From Cryptomeria japonica (Eukaryota > Streptophyta > Pinopsida > Cupressales > Cupressaceae): 60,000 bases of DNA. Position numbers and translations under genes: made by a program. Positions within the stretch are counted from its first letter, which is position 1, and each line of letters opens with the position of its first letter. Location: NCBI RefSeq assembly GCF_030272615.1, contig NC_081405.1, positions 23,391,772 through 23,451,771 of the forward strand, in the 5' to 3' direction. Shown here one piece after another: positions 21,694 to 34,137 of the stretch. Below the pieces are notes generated by a model, which was not told the DNA's origin, made no database searches, and saw nothing but the letters and a program-made list of their open reading frames with translations.

Positions 21694-23239
21694 CTATTGA
21701 AGAGAAGCACTTAAAGCTAAAGAAGCAGGATGTGGAGTAGGAAGCTCAACACTAGTCTCAAGAATTCCAAGATTCAAGTGACCAAACTTCTCCTCACAAA
21801 CATGATTCACCCTTGACGGAATGATGTGTACATTAATCGAAGGAACATTGTCATCATTAGGGGCAAAATGAGAGAAGGAATACAACCGGGATGAATGATC
21901 AACCATTCCTGTAGCAATGATCTCTCTAGTCTCTATGTTCCTAATGTATACATAATCAAGAGTGAACTCAATTGATTTACCTTGTCCACTATGAGCAATT
22001 TGATAAACAGTAAGAAGATTAGATGACAAGGAGGGTACACAAAGTACATCATTAAAGGTTCCATCTTCCATGTCAATAGAACCTTTCCCACAAACCTTCA
22101 TGTATGTGTTGTTACCCATCAAAATATTAGGTGAATTACAAGGCTCAAAAGAAGAGAACATATCCATAGAAGATGACACATGATGAGATGCTCGTAAATC
22201 AAGAAGCCATCTCCATGTGCAGGAATTTTAGAAGCCAAGAGTGCCTTACCTTTTATCTTATTAATACCATGTGAAACTCACGCAGTTCCTAACTTTGCTG
22301 ATGAAGATACTATTGATTGTGATGTTGAAGAAGGAGACATTGATGAGGGCATATAGATGTTGTTCTTGTAAAGGTGGTGTATGAGTTCATCAATCTTTTT
22401 ATTATAACACCTGTGCTCATCATGTCCTTGTCTTTTACAATAGGCACATTTAAACTTCCTTTTAGATGATTCCTCTTTAGAAGAGGGCTTATACATAGGG
22501 GTGTGTTGTGAAGGAGATTCCTTAGCATGCTCATTAGACTGGAGAATCCTTAGCATGCTCATTAGACTAAGGATCCTTATTTTGCTTCTTACCTTTGCCA
22601 CTTGAAGCCTTTGGTTTTGGATCTTTTGCAATAAGTTCTTGAACCTTGAAGGCTTCAATGTGCCTATGTGTGCCAACTTTGGTTTTTCTTATGTGAGCTG
22701 ATCCACAAATCCATCAAGAGAGGGCGTTTTGTGTACACTACCTAGAACATCCATAGTAGCAAAAAATGTAGAAACAAACACTGAATAATTAGGACCTAGT
22801 TTACAGAGAATAGAGAGAATCAACTATTCATCCTCATTAGCGACCCAACAATAAGATAACTCCAATCCAAGAGAATTGAGCCTAGTGAAGACTCTTGGAT
22901 ATTGTCAAAATCTCTAGGATTAAGATATATTAGTTCATTCTCCAACTTAAATTTCCTCATCTTATCTAGCTTACCAAAGAGACTTTGTAAGGTATTCCAA
23001 ATTTCATTAGGATGTTTACAAGATACAATATGATATCGAAGATCAAGAGAAATCGATATAATGAGAGTACCAAGAGCTTCATCTCTTCTATCAAACCATT
23101 TCCTTTTTTTTGTAGCTCCTACGGGTTTTGGATCTTGGACAAATGTGATTCTATGCAATGCCAATTTCAACAATAAAATCTCTGTTTTTGATTTCCACTC
23201 GTGATAGTTGTATGGAGTTAGAAGTACAACTTTTGGCAA
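21694..23239 (-). pseudogene. Decayed copia gag-protease-pre-integrase region
   Basis: Three minus-strand pieces are in copia order. 23239-22820 has the gag N-terminal signature (LTPYNYHEWK and a later IWNTLQSLFG). 22676-22278 has the zinc knuckle CAYCKRQGHDEHRC, a full CX2CX4HX4C. 22179-21694 has the region after the protease active site (DGTFNDVLCVPSLSSNLLTV) and the pre-integrase FGHLNLGILE block. The frame is broken between pieces, and the DSG active-site segment is not intact. Sequence similarity ends soon after the pre-integrase block, with no integrase core, reverse transcriptase or RNase H. Confidence 0.85.
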
Positions 23240-23574
23240 ATCAATGATAAATCAAAGAGTATAAATAGTAGAACAATAGATTACCCTCCATAATACAAGC
23301 AAGTAACCCATTTGCACACAATAAAGTGACACTTTTTAACAAATTTATAACAATGTATCCAAAAGTATCAAATGAGCTTCAAAATGAAATTTTGGAAATA
23401 AAGTTGCAAAAAGTGCATGAATAGAACTAAAGTGCTCTTGAATACCTTCATGATGTCTCTTGGATCATGAAAATTGAAGTTTGGAGCAAAAATTTATAAG
23501 CTCGAAAGTGCAAAAACAAGATCTGACTTCAATCATAAAAATGGCACCAAACAACAAATTTTTTGAAAAATACT

Positions 23575-26451
23575 TGTTGACGTGTTTTTTATGACAGTGC
23601 CTAACAGAGAGTAAAGTTGCCTAAGAGTCACTTTACTCTCTCTTGATCAAAGTACGATTGCATGCTAAGATCGCAATAAATTTAAACAATCGACTCCAAG
23701 GTTTGTATCTGCAACGGATCTGACTCAGTTGGCTTGATGTGATATGTTGGTAATCCAAGGGGACTTACGTTTGGATCGTTCTTTCACTTCTTTGCTGTGG
23801 CTGGAACTCCATCATCGGATATAGCAATTTTGTGATGCTTCTGCTTAAACTGAAATGAACTGAAAATAAAGGGGAAAGGGTTAGAAGGATCTAAATCTAC
23901 TCCTAAGGGTAGTGATATCAATAGATAATGCTTTAGTGGACAAATTCCAAATAAACCAAGCTCTGCTTCGCCAAGTTTAACTACAACTCGCAAGAACTAG
24001 TGCAATCTTCTGAGGATGTTGAAGGATTTTCACATTGAGAAAGTGCATTTGAATACCCAACACGGTGCAATCCAAATGACTATTCATAATTGAACAACAC
24101 AAATTTGGTGGCTCAGGCTAACTTTACACTGCAACGTATAATCAACAAGATGCAAAAAGTATGAACCATGGAAATTCATCAAACACCATTACATTCTCCA
24201 TTGAAATCAAAACACTATACTACTTCTACTCTAAGCGAGGAAGGTGAAACCATGCAAGTTATGAAATATTACTTAAGTGAACACCATTAGAGGACAATGC
24301 ATCACTATTATTATCAAAAACTTATCGCAACAATTTCATACAAATCTCCCTCTGTCACAAATGAAGGGGGTCACCCCTTTATGCAGGCTTCATGCCTTCG
24401 CTACATGCAAAACCCTAATTAGTGTTTTTCCGTAAAAGATTCCCCCCACATGATGCAACAAGGTGGGAATCAACAATAAATGCCCATTATGCCCATATAC
24501 AATTAATTCCAGCCCATTACAATTGGTATCTAAAATGCATTAAATGCACCACTCTTCACTAAATTGCCCAACATGCACTGTATATTCCTGCATGCAAAAA
24601 TCGCCCCATTGCATCATAAATGCACCATCATCTCCACATGCAACGACAACATGCAAGAGTTAGCCATGATGCCATACATGTGACGGCTACATGCAAAAAG
24701 ATACTCCATCAATTCAACATGCACTGACCCAGTTGCCACTTGACGAGAACCCCTTGGAGAGAGAAAATTCTATCCAGGAAAAATTTCTTGTGTCTTTTGA
24801 GTTCATCTTGTTCCAAGGAAGCTTTTTCATCGCTTTTCCTCATTTCCTATTTTTTAGGATTTTTTCTAAATTTGAGTTCCAAGGTCCAAGGGAGAGAGAA
24901 TTCTCTCACTTTGCCAAATCTGTCATCATTTTGAAATTTAGATGAATTTTCATGCCCAAAAACAGATTGTTCAAATTTTTTTCCAGGGGAATTTTCTTTT
25001 CAACTCTTATCCTTGTCTTCGAATTTCCATGCCTTGGAATTCATCCTTCAACCTTGGGCGCTGGAACTTTGATGCTATGGAAGAATCTATCCTTTGGAAG
25101 GAAAATTCCTTCCATATCCTTGTCCAACGCTCTGATGCATGCTTAGGTGCTAATTGGTAGTGTGGAGGAAATTTTGAATTTCTTGCTTTTCCATGACCCC
25201 CTCACCTAGCGTTCTCAATTGGCTTTGGGCGCTAAAACACAATCATGGAGGAATTTTGCCTCTTGGTATCTTTCCTTGACCCCCTCCACCTAGTGCTCAT
25301 GACTTGGACTTGGGCGAAATTTCTTGCTTGAGGAGGAAGTTTTCCCTTTGTCAACCTTTCCTTGCCTCCTTGGTTTTGGTGCCCAACACCTGACTTGGGC
25401 GAAATTTTCATAGCATGGAGGAAACTGTGCCTAGGAGGAAATTCCATCACCTTCTCTATTTGGCGCCCTGAACTGGGTTTGGGCGTTGGAATGGCATGGT
25501 GCAGGAGAAATTAGCGTGGAGGAAAATTCCTCCACACCCCAACTTGAGTGCTCACACTAACTCTTGGGCGCTAAAACACCCTTGTCAAGGAAAATTGGGG
25601 GTGGAGGAAAATTCCTCCACTACCCCGTTTTGGCGCCCACTTGCATGCTTGGGTGCTATTGCCACAAGGTGGAGGAAAACTCGTCATGGAGGAAATTCCT
25701 CCATGACTATGATCTGGCACCCACCTCTTTTTGTCATGCATTTCAATGCCTTAGGAAGATTTTTGATGCCATATCTAGAATTGAAGAGATTTTCTTGCCT
25801 TACGAAGATTTTTGATGCCTTCAACTTCTGGAGTGATTCCTTCACTTAGCCATTTTTCATTCAAAAGCTTACTTTTTAAAATTTTCCTGATTTAGAAGTG
25901 TTCAAGAATGCTCAATCTTCAGTGTCAGGATTCTTGCCTGTTGAGAACTCGCCACAAATAAACTTACTATAAATAGTAAGGATTTCAAAAACGTCAAAAT
26001 TAGAGCAAATCGGGGCAAGATGACACTTACTAAAAATAGAGACTTCTAAAAAATAGTAAGTTTGATTTTTGGTGAAATTAGGCCAATCTAGGACGCAGTG
26101 AAACTTACTAAAAATAGTAAGTGCTCAGAATTTGCTCAAATTTCACTAGTAGGTTCCTTGAAAGGCTTTGATTTTATTGCAATGCCCAGTTTTTGAAAAA
26201 CCGTAAAGGAAAGGCCTTAAATCCAAGTTTGAAGGACAAAACCCTAAAACAGACAAAATTGGTTCCAGACAACCAAATTTACTCAAACGACTTGTAGACT
26301 TGATCAAATTGACCTCCAAACACTTGCAAACTGAGAAGGCTGACGAGACTGCCACGAAAAGACCCAACAAACCAAAGCCAAAAGAGCAAGAGGACCTAAA
26401 AAGCAGGGGGTCCCCATTTGCAATGGGGCGATGTGTGAAAACGTCACAACA
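23575..26451 (-). mobile_element. Family-T element T5 (2.9 kb, minus strand)
   Basis: On the minus strand it starts TGTTGTGACG at 26451, with the family hairpin at 26428-26412, and ends aaaaaacacgtcaaca at 23575. The plus-strand flanks are ATACT (23570-23574) and ATACC (26452-26456), a duplication with one transition. It carries an 85-bp-period array (25054-25700) and the tail with CCCTAATTAG (about 24415, complement). It carries no reading frame, making it the shortest copy here. It is inserted in the copia interior just upstream of gag. Confidence 0.88.
25054..25700. repeat. 85-bp-period array in T5
   Basis: TTGGGCG (or a close variant) falls at 25054, about 25143, 25225, 25310, 25395, 25479, 25564 and 25649, so the later steps are 85, 85, 84, 85 and 85 bp. 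Each unit pairs GGAGGAAAATT with its complement AATTCCTCC, and GGCGCCC with GGGCGCT, so it is partly palindromic. The period is about half that of the T2 array. Confidence 0.9.
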
Positions 26452-26456
26452 ATACC

Positions 26457-27135
26457 TATACCACTGTGAAATTGGCAAAATCAGCTTTTTGACAATATCT
26501 TCTTTGCAAATTTTTGCCTTTGTATGAGAAAGTTACAACAGTTTGAAAAAAGGCCTATTTTAAGCTCTTGGTGGTGAATTAGGCCCCTAGGGGCTGGCTG
26601 TTGGTCACCCATGTGACCTTAGTTGGCACTAGGCAAAAAGTTTTTTAGTGTGCCACCCTTGGTGGCGGATGGGCACATAACCAAGGGTTGAGTCGATGAT
26701 ATAGGGCAGAGGAGGCGCTTATGCGCTTAGCCCAACTGAAGGGCGGTTAGTGACACATGCAAATGGCACTTAAGCGCTCTACGATGGGCCAACCACACTT
26801 CTGTTGCCAAGCAATGGATGCGCTCACCATAGATCTACACCAACCAATCAACTTAAAAATTGTGCTAACTATTGTACTCATTGCTAGTAAAATAAAAAAT
26901 TGACCACATTACTGCCAAAAGTACGTGGTCCACAAATAAACAACCTTTGTAGGACTTAGTAAGTTGACCATGCATTTGAACAACCCTGCAAAAGGTTGAA
27001 CCCGCGTAGTACAAATTAAATTGACCAAGCAAAAGATTTGAAAGAGCCAACCTGAGAATGGTTCGATCATATAAAAAATGCTGACTATAGTAAATTGATT
27101 GCTGAACATAGCAAGTGGAGAAGGCACTGCACAAG
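26457..27135. other. Copia leader segment, no gene
   Basis: Low-complexity leader of the minus-strand copia element. It contains GC-rich near-palindromes (CCCCTAGGGGC at about 26583; GAGGCGCTTATGCGCTTAGCC at about 26710) and scattered TTGACCA/GCTGAAC words. No open frame of interest. Confidence 0.5.
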
Positions 27136-27143
27136 GTAAATAC

Positions 27144-27499
27144 CAAGGTTTCCGGGAGACGAGGGGTACTTGGAGATTGGTACTGGTACTGGTACGACTA
27201 ATTTTCAAAAATAGGAGACCAGGGTACTTTAGGGCACCAATTTTTAAAAAATATAATTTAATAATTTCTAGAAAATATCATGACATAGAACTTTGAAAAC
27301 AAGAACAGTGGCAAAGTTTAACGTTAAATTTGAAATTGAACAAAAGTTGAAATTAAAATTGCTTATATTGCTGGTACCATAGCCAATCTAAATGGCTTGT
27401 GCATCGGGAAGTTTTCAAAGACGTTTCCGATACCGGAGACGCGTCTTCATCTCTAGTACACATCTCAAGGGGTAGAAGACGCGTCTCCTGGTAACGTAG
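27144..27499. mobile_element. 356-bp hAT-like MITE
   Basis: Terminal inverted repeats CAAGGTTTCCGGGAGACG (left) and CTACGTTACCAGGAGACG (right end, complement) match at 14 of 18 positions. GTAAATAC is duplicated perfectly at 27136-27143 and 27500-27507. An 8-bp duplication with CA-type ends is the hAT signature. It has no coding capacity. A second GACGCGTCTTC lies near 27435. Confidence 0.85.
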
Positions 27500-27507
27500 G
27501 TAAATAC

Positions 27508-28244
27508 ATTTATCTCAAACTACCATAAATATTATACGTTGATAAAAGATAAAAGTTAGGCTTGCAAAAAAGTAAAGCACTTGTACGAAGGTTTGATGGA
27601 GCTGTTAACTTGCAGAATACACATGACCCCTGTAGAAAAGGAAGATCACTTGACCAATGTTATAGGTCACCTCCACAGATTAGACAATGTGACGACCATT
27701 AAAAAGTCTGCCAACTTAAAGCTCTCTGTTAGAAATGGCAAATGCGCCAAGACAAAAAACAATCAAGGCAATAAAAAACTATAGAAGTAAATGAAATGCT
27801 AATCATGAAATGAAGCCGATATGTGTATTGATTGTGGGCCTCAAGATGTCGTGTAAGATCTGAAATGGCGACTAAACAACTTATGTTGATTGTGGGTTGT
27901 GATAGAAAGGATTGCGATCAAGTAATAAATAGGTTGACTCATTGCATGGGCTAGAAATTGATATGTGCCGCATAGGAGGGAATGCTCCAGTCAACACTAA
28001 AAAGTGTTGGGCAAAACAAATAATATCGCCAACCAAGCCTGCCAGAAATAGATTTGTTCCACCAATGGTGGTAATATGTGTTGTAGAAAATAAACCAACC
28101 AAGAAAATTGACCTCTTGTTGACCATGCAAAATCGACCAAATGAATTAAGATGCTCTACCAAATAAAACATGCTGATCAACTTCCAAAACGACACACAAA
28201 AGTACAATACGCTTGCAGTGACAATATGGGTGAACAAAGGGTTC
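27508..28244. other. Copia leader segment, no gene
   Basis: Continues the leader. TTGACCA, GACCAACC and ATGCTGATCAAC words recur without a fixed period. No supported gene. Confidence 0.5.
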
Positions 28245-28699
28245 TGACTTGTTGTGACCTTTTCACACATCGCCCCATTGCTAACGGGGACCCCCTCTTT
28301 TCCCGCTTCTCGCGTTGGTTAGTTTAGGGTTTTGGTAGCTTAGTGGGCAATTTTGAGTTTCCCGTGCTCGAGTCTCGGAGTTTTGATCATGCCTAGTGTC
28401 GTTTAGGGTTTTTGAAGTTATAGGATCAAGCATGTAAAGTTGAGATTTTTAAATGATTCTAATTTTGTCTAAGTGTAGACCTTTTGAGTGTTAATGTGTT
28501 TTTGAACGTCCATGTCTGTGATTTTAAAGTGCTAAAGTGTTTCGGGACCTTTTGGAATTGTTTTCTCACTCCTAGGAAGTTATTCAAGTTGATTTTGCAT
28601 TTTTATCCTGATAGGTTTCCTTATTTTTCGCTCAAAATTTTGGCAAATTTGCATAAGTCTAGATGAGTTTTATTGAGTTTGAGTTTCCTAGTGATTTTG

Positions 28700-29390
28700 A
28701 GTGGAAAAATCATCTTTTTCCGGATGAAAATCCATATTCTAAGGGTTAAAAGGTCAAAATTCCACACTAGAGGTGCTTTTCTCATATTCTTGACTACCCA
28801 TGATTTTCTCCCACTCAAAATCCAGATTGGACATGGATTTCCCGTGAAATCGAGACTTGCCCCATTTTTCCACCATTGAGAATCCATATTAGGGTCGTTT
28901 TTCCCCAGGATGGTATAACTTTGACTAAGTGTTAGGATTTTGTCTTGACTACCCTCTTTTTTCCACTGGGAGTATGGATAAGGTTGCGGATGACGTTTGT
29001 GATGACTCCACACCTGGATCGATTTTCCACTAGGCCTTTTGTGACAAGATTTTGAGGATTTTTGTGCGGATATTCATTCCAGACCCAAGACGATTTTCCA
29101 TTGAGAGTTATTTTAATATTTTCGAGTCCGGATGAATGTCTAGACTAGGGTCTATTTTCCACCAGGGGCATTTTTGTGTTGAATGACAAAGTTTTAAGTG
29201 GAATTTTCATTCCAAACTAAGATCAATTTTCCCCTGAACCCCAATTTTGTGCACGTTGATGAATTTTGATAGGGATATTTATTCCTACTGGGATTGATTT
29301 TCCCTAAGGGGACAATTTTGACGTTTTTTAATGATTTTTAATGGAATTTTTTAATCCCTACCTAAATCGATTTTCCCCAATTGGCCATTT
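28700..29390. repeat. T3 array 1, about 70-bp units
   Basis: Units combine a GGAT/GGAATTTTCATTCC element with TCGATTTTCC followed by CC..GGGG. Clear units start near 29079, 29131, 29199, 29272 and 29343 (steps about 52-73). More degenerate ones lie upstream. Confidence 0.75.
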
Positions 29391-29689
29391 AATTTAAATT
29401 TTGAAATATTTTAATAAATGAGCCTCATTTAATTGTTTTTTGATGAAAAGCAATGATTATTTAAAATAAATAAAAAAACAATTAATGATTTGCAATGAAC
29501 ATTTAATGATTTTAACCTTCTAGAAGCAAATCGATTTTTGCTAGGCAAGTATAAGAGCAAGTTTTTATCCCACATTGCTTGTGTGGTGAAAGTTGATGGT
29601 GAAAGCAAGTTTAAAGGAGGAGATCCCAACATTATTTTATCATTATATTTGCCGAGTGTATTCATGCAAGGGTGATTTTTCCTCCAGCG

Positions 29690-30205
29690 GGCGATTTTTG
29701 GTGAAGTGTCCAAGTGACGATTGAAGATTAGTTTCATTGGCATTTTTTCCTCCATTTCCAGCAAGGCGATTTTCTTGGTGGCTACCATTGATGTTATTTG
29801 CCATGATTTTTCAGACTAGGGCGATTTTTTTGGTGAAGTTGGCAATTTTGGAGAGAAGGGCGATTTTGTGTTTGGGAGGTTTTCACCTCCAATCTTTGGC
29901 GATTTTTCTCCTTGGATGGTGCTGCCATTTTTGTAAGCTTGCTGATTGGTGTTTCAGACTTGAAGTTTTCTCTCCATTGCTGAGATATTGCACCTTCATG
30001 CTGGCTGGAAAATTCGTTTTCAAACCTACATTGCATTTTCAGTTCATTCGTGCCTTGGGCGATTTTGTCTAGAGGCTGATTGGAGGTCATTTTCAGTCCA
30101 TTTTCAGAGTTATTCAGAGCTGTTGCAGGTCTGCAAATTCCATTATTGGCTGCTGTCCTCAGAGATTTTCATTTCCAGCCACCTGTCACCTTTGGCGATT
30201 TTGCT
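29690..30205. repeat. T3 array 2, GGCGATTTT units
   Basis: GGCGATTTT recurs at about 29691, 29763, 29820, 29858, 29899, 30058 and 30193, each followed by a T/G-rich spacer and a TTGG or TTTGG. Confidence 0.8.
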
Positions 30206-30836
30206 TGGAGTCCATTCCTTTGTCATCTATCGATCATTTTCAGGGATTTTAATCACTTTACAAAGTGCTGGTAAGTATGAAGTAATTCATTTTAAGACTT
30301 GTCCTCAGAAAATTAAACTTTTACCAGCCATACCTACATTCCCGGATATGATTGCTTTCATCATCAAAATTGATTTTCATCAAGTTTGTGCATATTTGGG
30401 TGATTGCAATGTGTTTTTTAGAGATTAATTTGTGAAGTTGCAGGTTGTCTTCAGATTTGCTGGCAGCCATTGTTGACTTCGGAAGGTGTCTTCAGATTTG
30501 GTTTTGTGTGAAAAGTAAAACATAGCCTTTCACACCTTTTCCTTAGTCATTGTTGATCCGATATACTCCTTTGCACTCTAATTTGAACATAATTTCTAAG
30601 TATAAGGAGGTGTTTTCAGACTTTGGTCTGAAAGTTATTGATTTTGATGAACTTAATGAGGGTTTTATACCCTAACCTTGTCACATTTTGTATTCAATTG
30701 TTGAAATCTATCAAGAGTGTGGATTATTTTCCCGATTTCCATACCCAAACTAGTCTAAATCATTAAGAAATCAGGAATTTTGTCAAGAATATTATTTATT
30801 TTCCTAAGTTCTAACTTCAAGCTTCGTACAGGTGCG

Positions 30837-33800
30837 ATGTCGAAGTCTGGACTCAAGGAAAGGAGAGAACAACAGAAGATACTTGAGACTGGATTCTATC
30901 CAAAATCCAAGATGTCATCCAGATGAAAGGAGATTACAGACACGAATGTACATTTCCTGATCATGAACTAGATGCAACATCTTATGTTCGGAATTGGAAG
31001 CCAAATTCCTTCCCCAGCCTATGTGAACATTATGAAGAGTGGCATTTATCAGGCCGTTGAATTTCCACAATCCATACAGTGCAGTGAGCTTATCCTGGAG
31101 TGTGCACGATGTTATGATCCTCACTCCCGAATGATCAAGACTCCTAAGGGTGCCGTCATTGCCTACCTTGCCGAGGATGAGATTGCTAAGGTGTTTGGAA
31201 TTCCACGTGGAGCAGACATGAAGGATATAACTAAAGATGAATATGAAGACCGATATAAGAAGAAAGTGGATGTGTGCAAGACCGTGGTGAATAAGGAGTG
31301 GATGATCGAGCCTAGGGCTCATCATTCTAAGGCACCCAAGACACTCATGTGCACAGACTTCAAAGAGGAATATAGTGATTTAGTATTCCTGCTTAACCAA
31401 GTGATGGGGATGCCGCAGGGTGCAATATATGATCGATGGATGTTCTATTTCATCTAGGATTGTCTAAAAGGAAGATTAATAAATTGGTCTAGAATCATAA
31501 GCGACAATCTAGACTTTCAGCTGAGGAATGTGGAGCGGTCTAAGTCATTCGCCATGACTTCCTATTTGGTGTACCTGCTTGCACGATTTGTTACATACAA
31601 ATGATTGATTTGTAGAGGTGAAGTCGAGAATGGACAAGGACAATTCAGGAGTTATGAGTGCTATCCACAACTAAACATGTATATAATTGAAGATTATCAG
31701 AGAGTGAATGATGTATTCACAATGTACATCACATGGATGCTGCAAGGTGGAGTCCACAGGGGGTTGTCCAAGGAGGCAACAGAGCTGATAGAGAAATATG
31801 GATCGTGGTATATTCAGTTTCCCACGTTCACATACCTTAGGATTCATGGATTTCAATCTGAACCCTACAGGCTTCCTATATCCTTCTGACAGAGTGATCT
31901 TGTTGGAAGTGGTGAGACAGCTTCTGGAGTTTGATTCCATTTAGAAAGAGAAGCATAGGACGGGCATGACATTTCCTATTTCAGTTGGGAAAACATTGGA
32001 GGTTTGTCAGTCTGCCTTAGCAGCCAACACAGCAAGTGAGGAGCTTGCATTCTATCGATTTGCAACATACAAGAAAAGAGAAAGGTTTGATCCAGATAAG
32101 AAAGTTGGAAGGATCAGGAGAGAGAAGTTCATCTACAAGGTAGACATAGAAGATTATTGGGCCAACCTGATGGACGAGCAGGTAGTGAAGAGACAAATGT
32201 GGTCTAGGATGTCAGTGGATTTCATGAGGAAGTGTGGACTTTTTCTCATTCCTAACCAAGTGTTAGATGACAGGGATCATATGCATCCACAACATGAAAA
32301 TGAAATGAAGAAGGCGATTCTATTGCCTAACTGGTCAGAATCAAAAGAAATAGATTTGAGTGTATTGATGAGAGAGGTCTTGAGTTTCTCCCGAGCACGG
32401 GTAGATATTCAGATGAACAAGTTAGTTGATATGGGTGTCTCTTTCACTTATGAAAATATGAAACAGGAGGACTCCGCTTCCGAGGATGATCAAAGGACTA
32501 TCAGTGATGTCAGGATTCATGCGGATGAGGAGAGTCAAGCTCCCAAGCGAAGGAAGAACACACCAGGAGAAGTCAAGGCTAGAGGGAAGAAGATTGAGGA
32601 GGTCAAGAAACAAAAGACTACCATTCCTTCGCCTATCATTCCTTCACCACCTCTCAGTGTCTCATCAATTAAGGAAGTTGAAATGCTAGAATAGAACAGG
32701 GAGTTCGATCAATGTTCCAACATAGTGATATTACTAGAGAATATTCAGGATTTACACGCCATAGCGACATCTGTTCCACCTAATGAGGATGATGATCAAC
32801 CGGGATCCCCTACTGTCCTTTTGGAGGTTAGTTTGGGCAAGAATGTATATGATTTGACTAGGAATAATCTTGATGATGATGACGATGTTATCTTGGCATT
32901 GAGAGAGCTTGATCAAGATATGTATCTCGATGATTGTATGGAGATGGCTGCTATTCCTGATTGGCTGATGAAGAGTATGGAGAAAAGTAAGAAAATGATA
33001 GAGGCACGGCCTATTGATGACATTGATGACTACTTAGCTAGGAGCAATAAGGAGCCAGAGCCTAAGAGAGCTGAGATTTTGTCACACATAGCTATAGATG
33101 AGACAGGAATGCGGATTGCGCAGGTGGCTGTTCCCATTGCAGGTGTGACGACTGACATTGCTACGCCCATGGATTTCCAGATTACTTCAGTTGCCCTTGG
33201 CCGTACTACAAGAGAATAGGAATTTCAAGAGGTTGGTGACAACCTTAGGGCAATCAATATGGGATTAGATAGAGAGATTGAAGAAAAGGAGAAGTACAAA
33301 GAAGAGAATATCAGACTTAGAGAGTACATTGCAAGGATAAGGCGTGAGAATCCCACCCTTATTTCCCCTATTGCAGTTGACCGTGGACTACATTCACATT
33401 ATGAGGCAGTGAGAGATACACTCTCGGAGGTGGAGAAATGGATTGAGAATACAAAGAGACAGGTGGATGATTTCCTTACTCAGTTTGTCCAAGCATTTGA
33501 CAGGACAACATGGCTCATGTTCAAAATCCAGTATTTTGGAGGAGTTTGGGAAGAATTCAGGCCTATTCAGGAAAAGACTATTCCACGCCTCAGGGCTTTG
33601 AAAAAGGTTCCTAAGTCCACATTGGTTATGGAGAATGTTGTGCACAATGGAGATAGATACGATTTCCATGGCTGGTATTGTTCATTAGCCATGAAGAAAT
33701 CAACTTATGAGAGCACACAACTGAGTTGTGCAGAGATGGAAGGATCAATTCATGATATTCAATTGAAGATCCTTGCCTCAATAGAGGAGTTATTGGGGGT

Positions 33801-34137
33801 TAATGTTAGTGATGCTAGTGGCTTACACTTAGCCGAATTAAGAGACAAGATGAAACTTAAGTATTTTTGTCAGTTGGACTCTTTGAAGAAGAGTCAAATG
33901 GATGATTTGGTCTCTTTGTTGATTCATGTTCATAGTTCACAGAAGCTCGTGCCAGATTGGGAGAACACTTTGGATGCTTGCTTAGATGCGTTGGACGTGA
34001 TTAATTTACAACAGGATACCTTACCTAGCATTTCCATGGAGGAGTTAGATTATGTATTGGCTAGATTCTTGGAGTATTCTAGGAGAGAGAGAGATGCAAG
34101 GAGGAATCTTCTAAAAGATTCCCTATTTGATGACTAG
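30837..34137 (+). pseudogene. T3 reading frame, unrecognised coiled-coil protein, broken
   Basis: From the ATG at 30837 one frame runs to about 31889 with stops at 30924, 30969 and 31456. It then shifts to another frame, which runs from 31966 to 34137 with stops at 32692 and 33217. The ancestral product would have been roughly 1,100 residues. The N-terminal part has GVHRGLSKEATELIEKYG-type segments. The middle has a lysine-rich basic stretch (KARGKKIEEVKKQK). The C-terminal part is helical and charged, with YDFHGWY and DWENTLDACLDALDVI. T4 retains the same C-terminal part, so this is a conserved family protein. I do not recognise the family and see no polymerase, integrase, transposase or zinc-knuckle motif. 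Confidence 0.75.
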
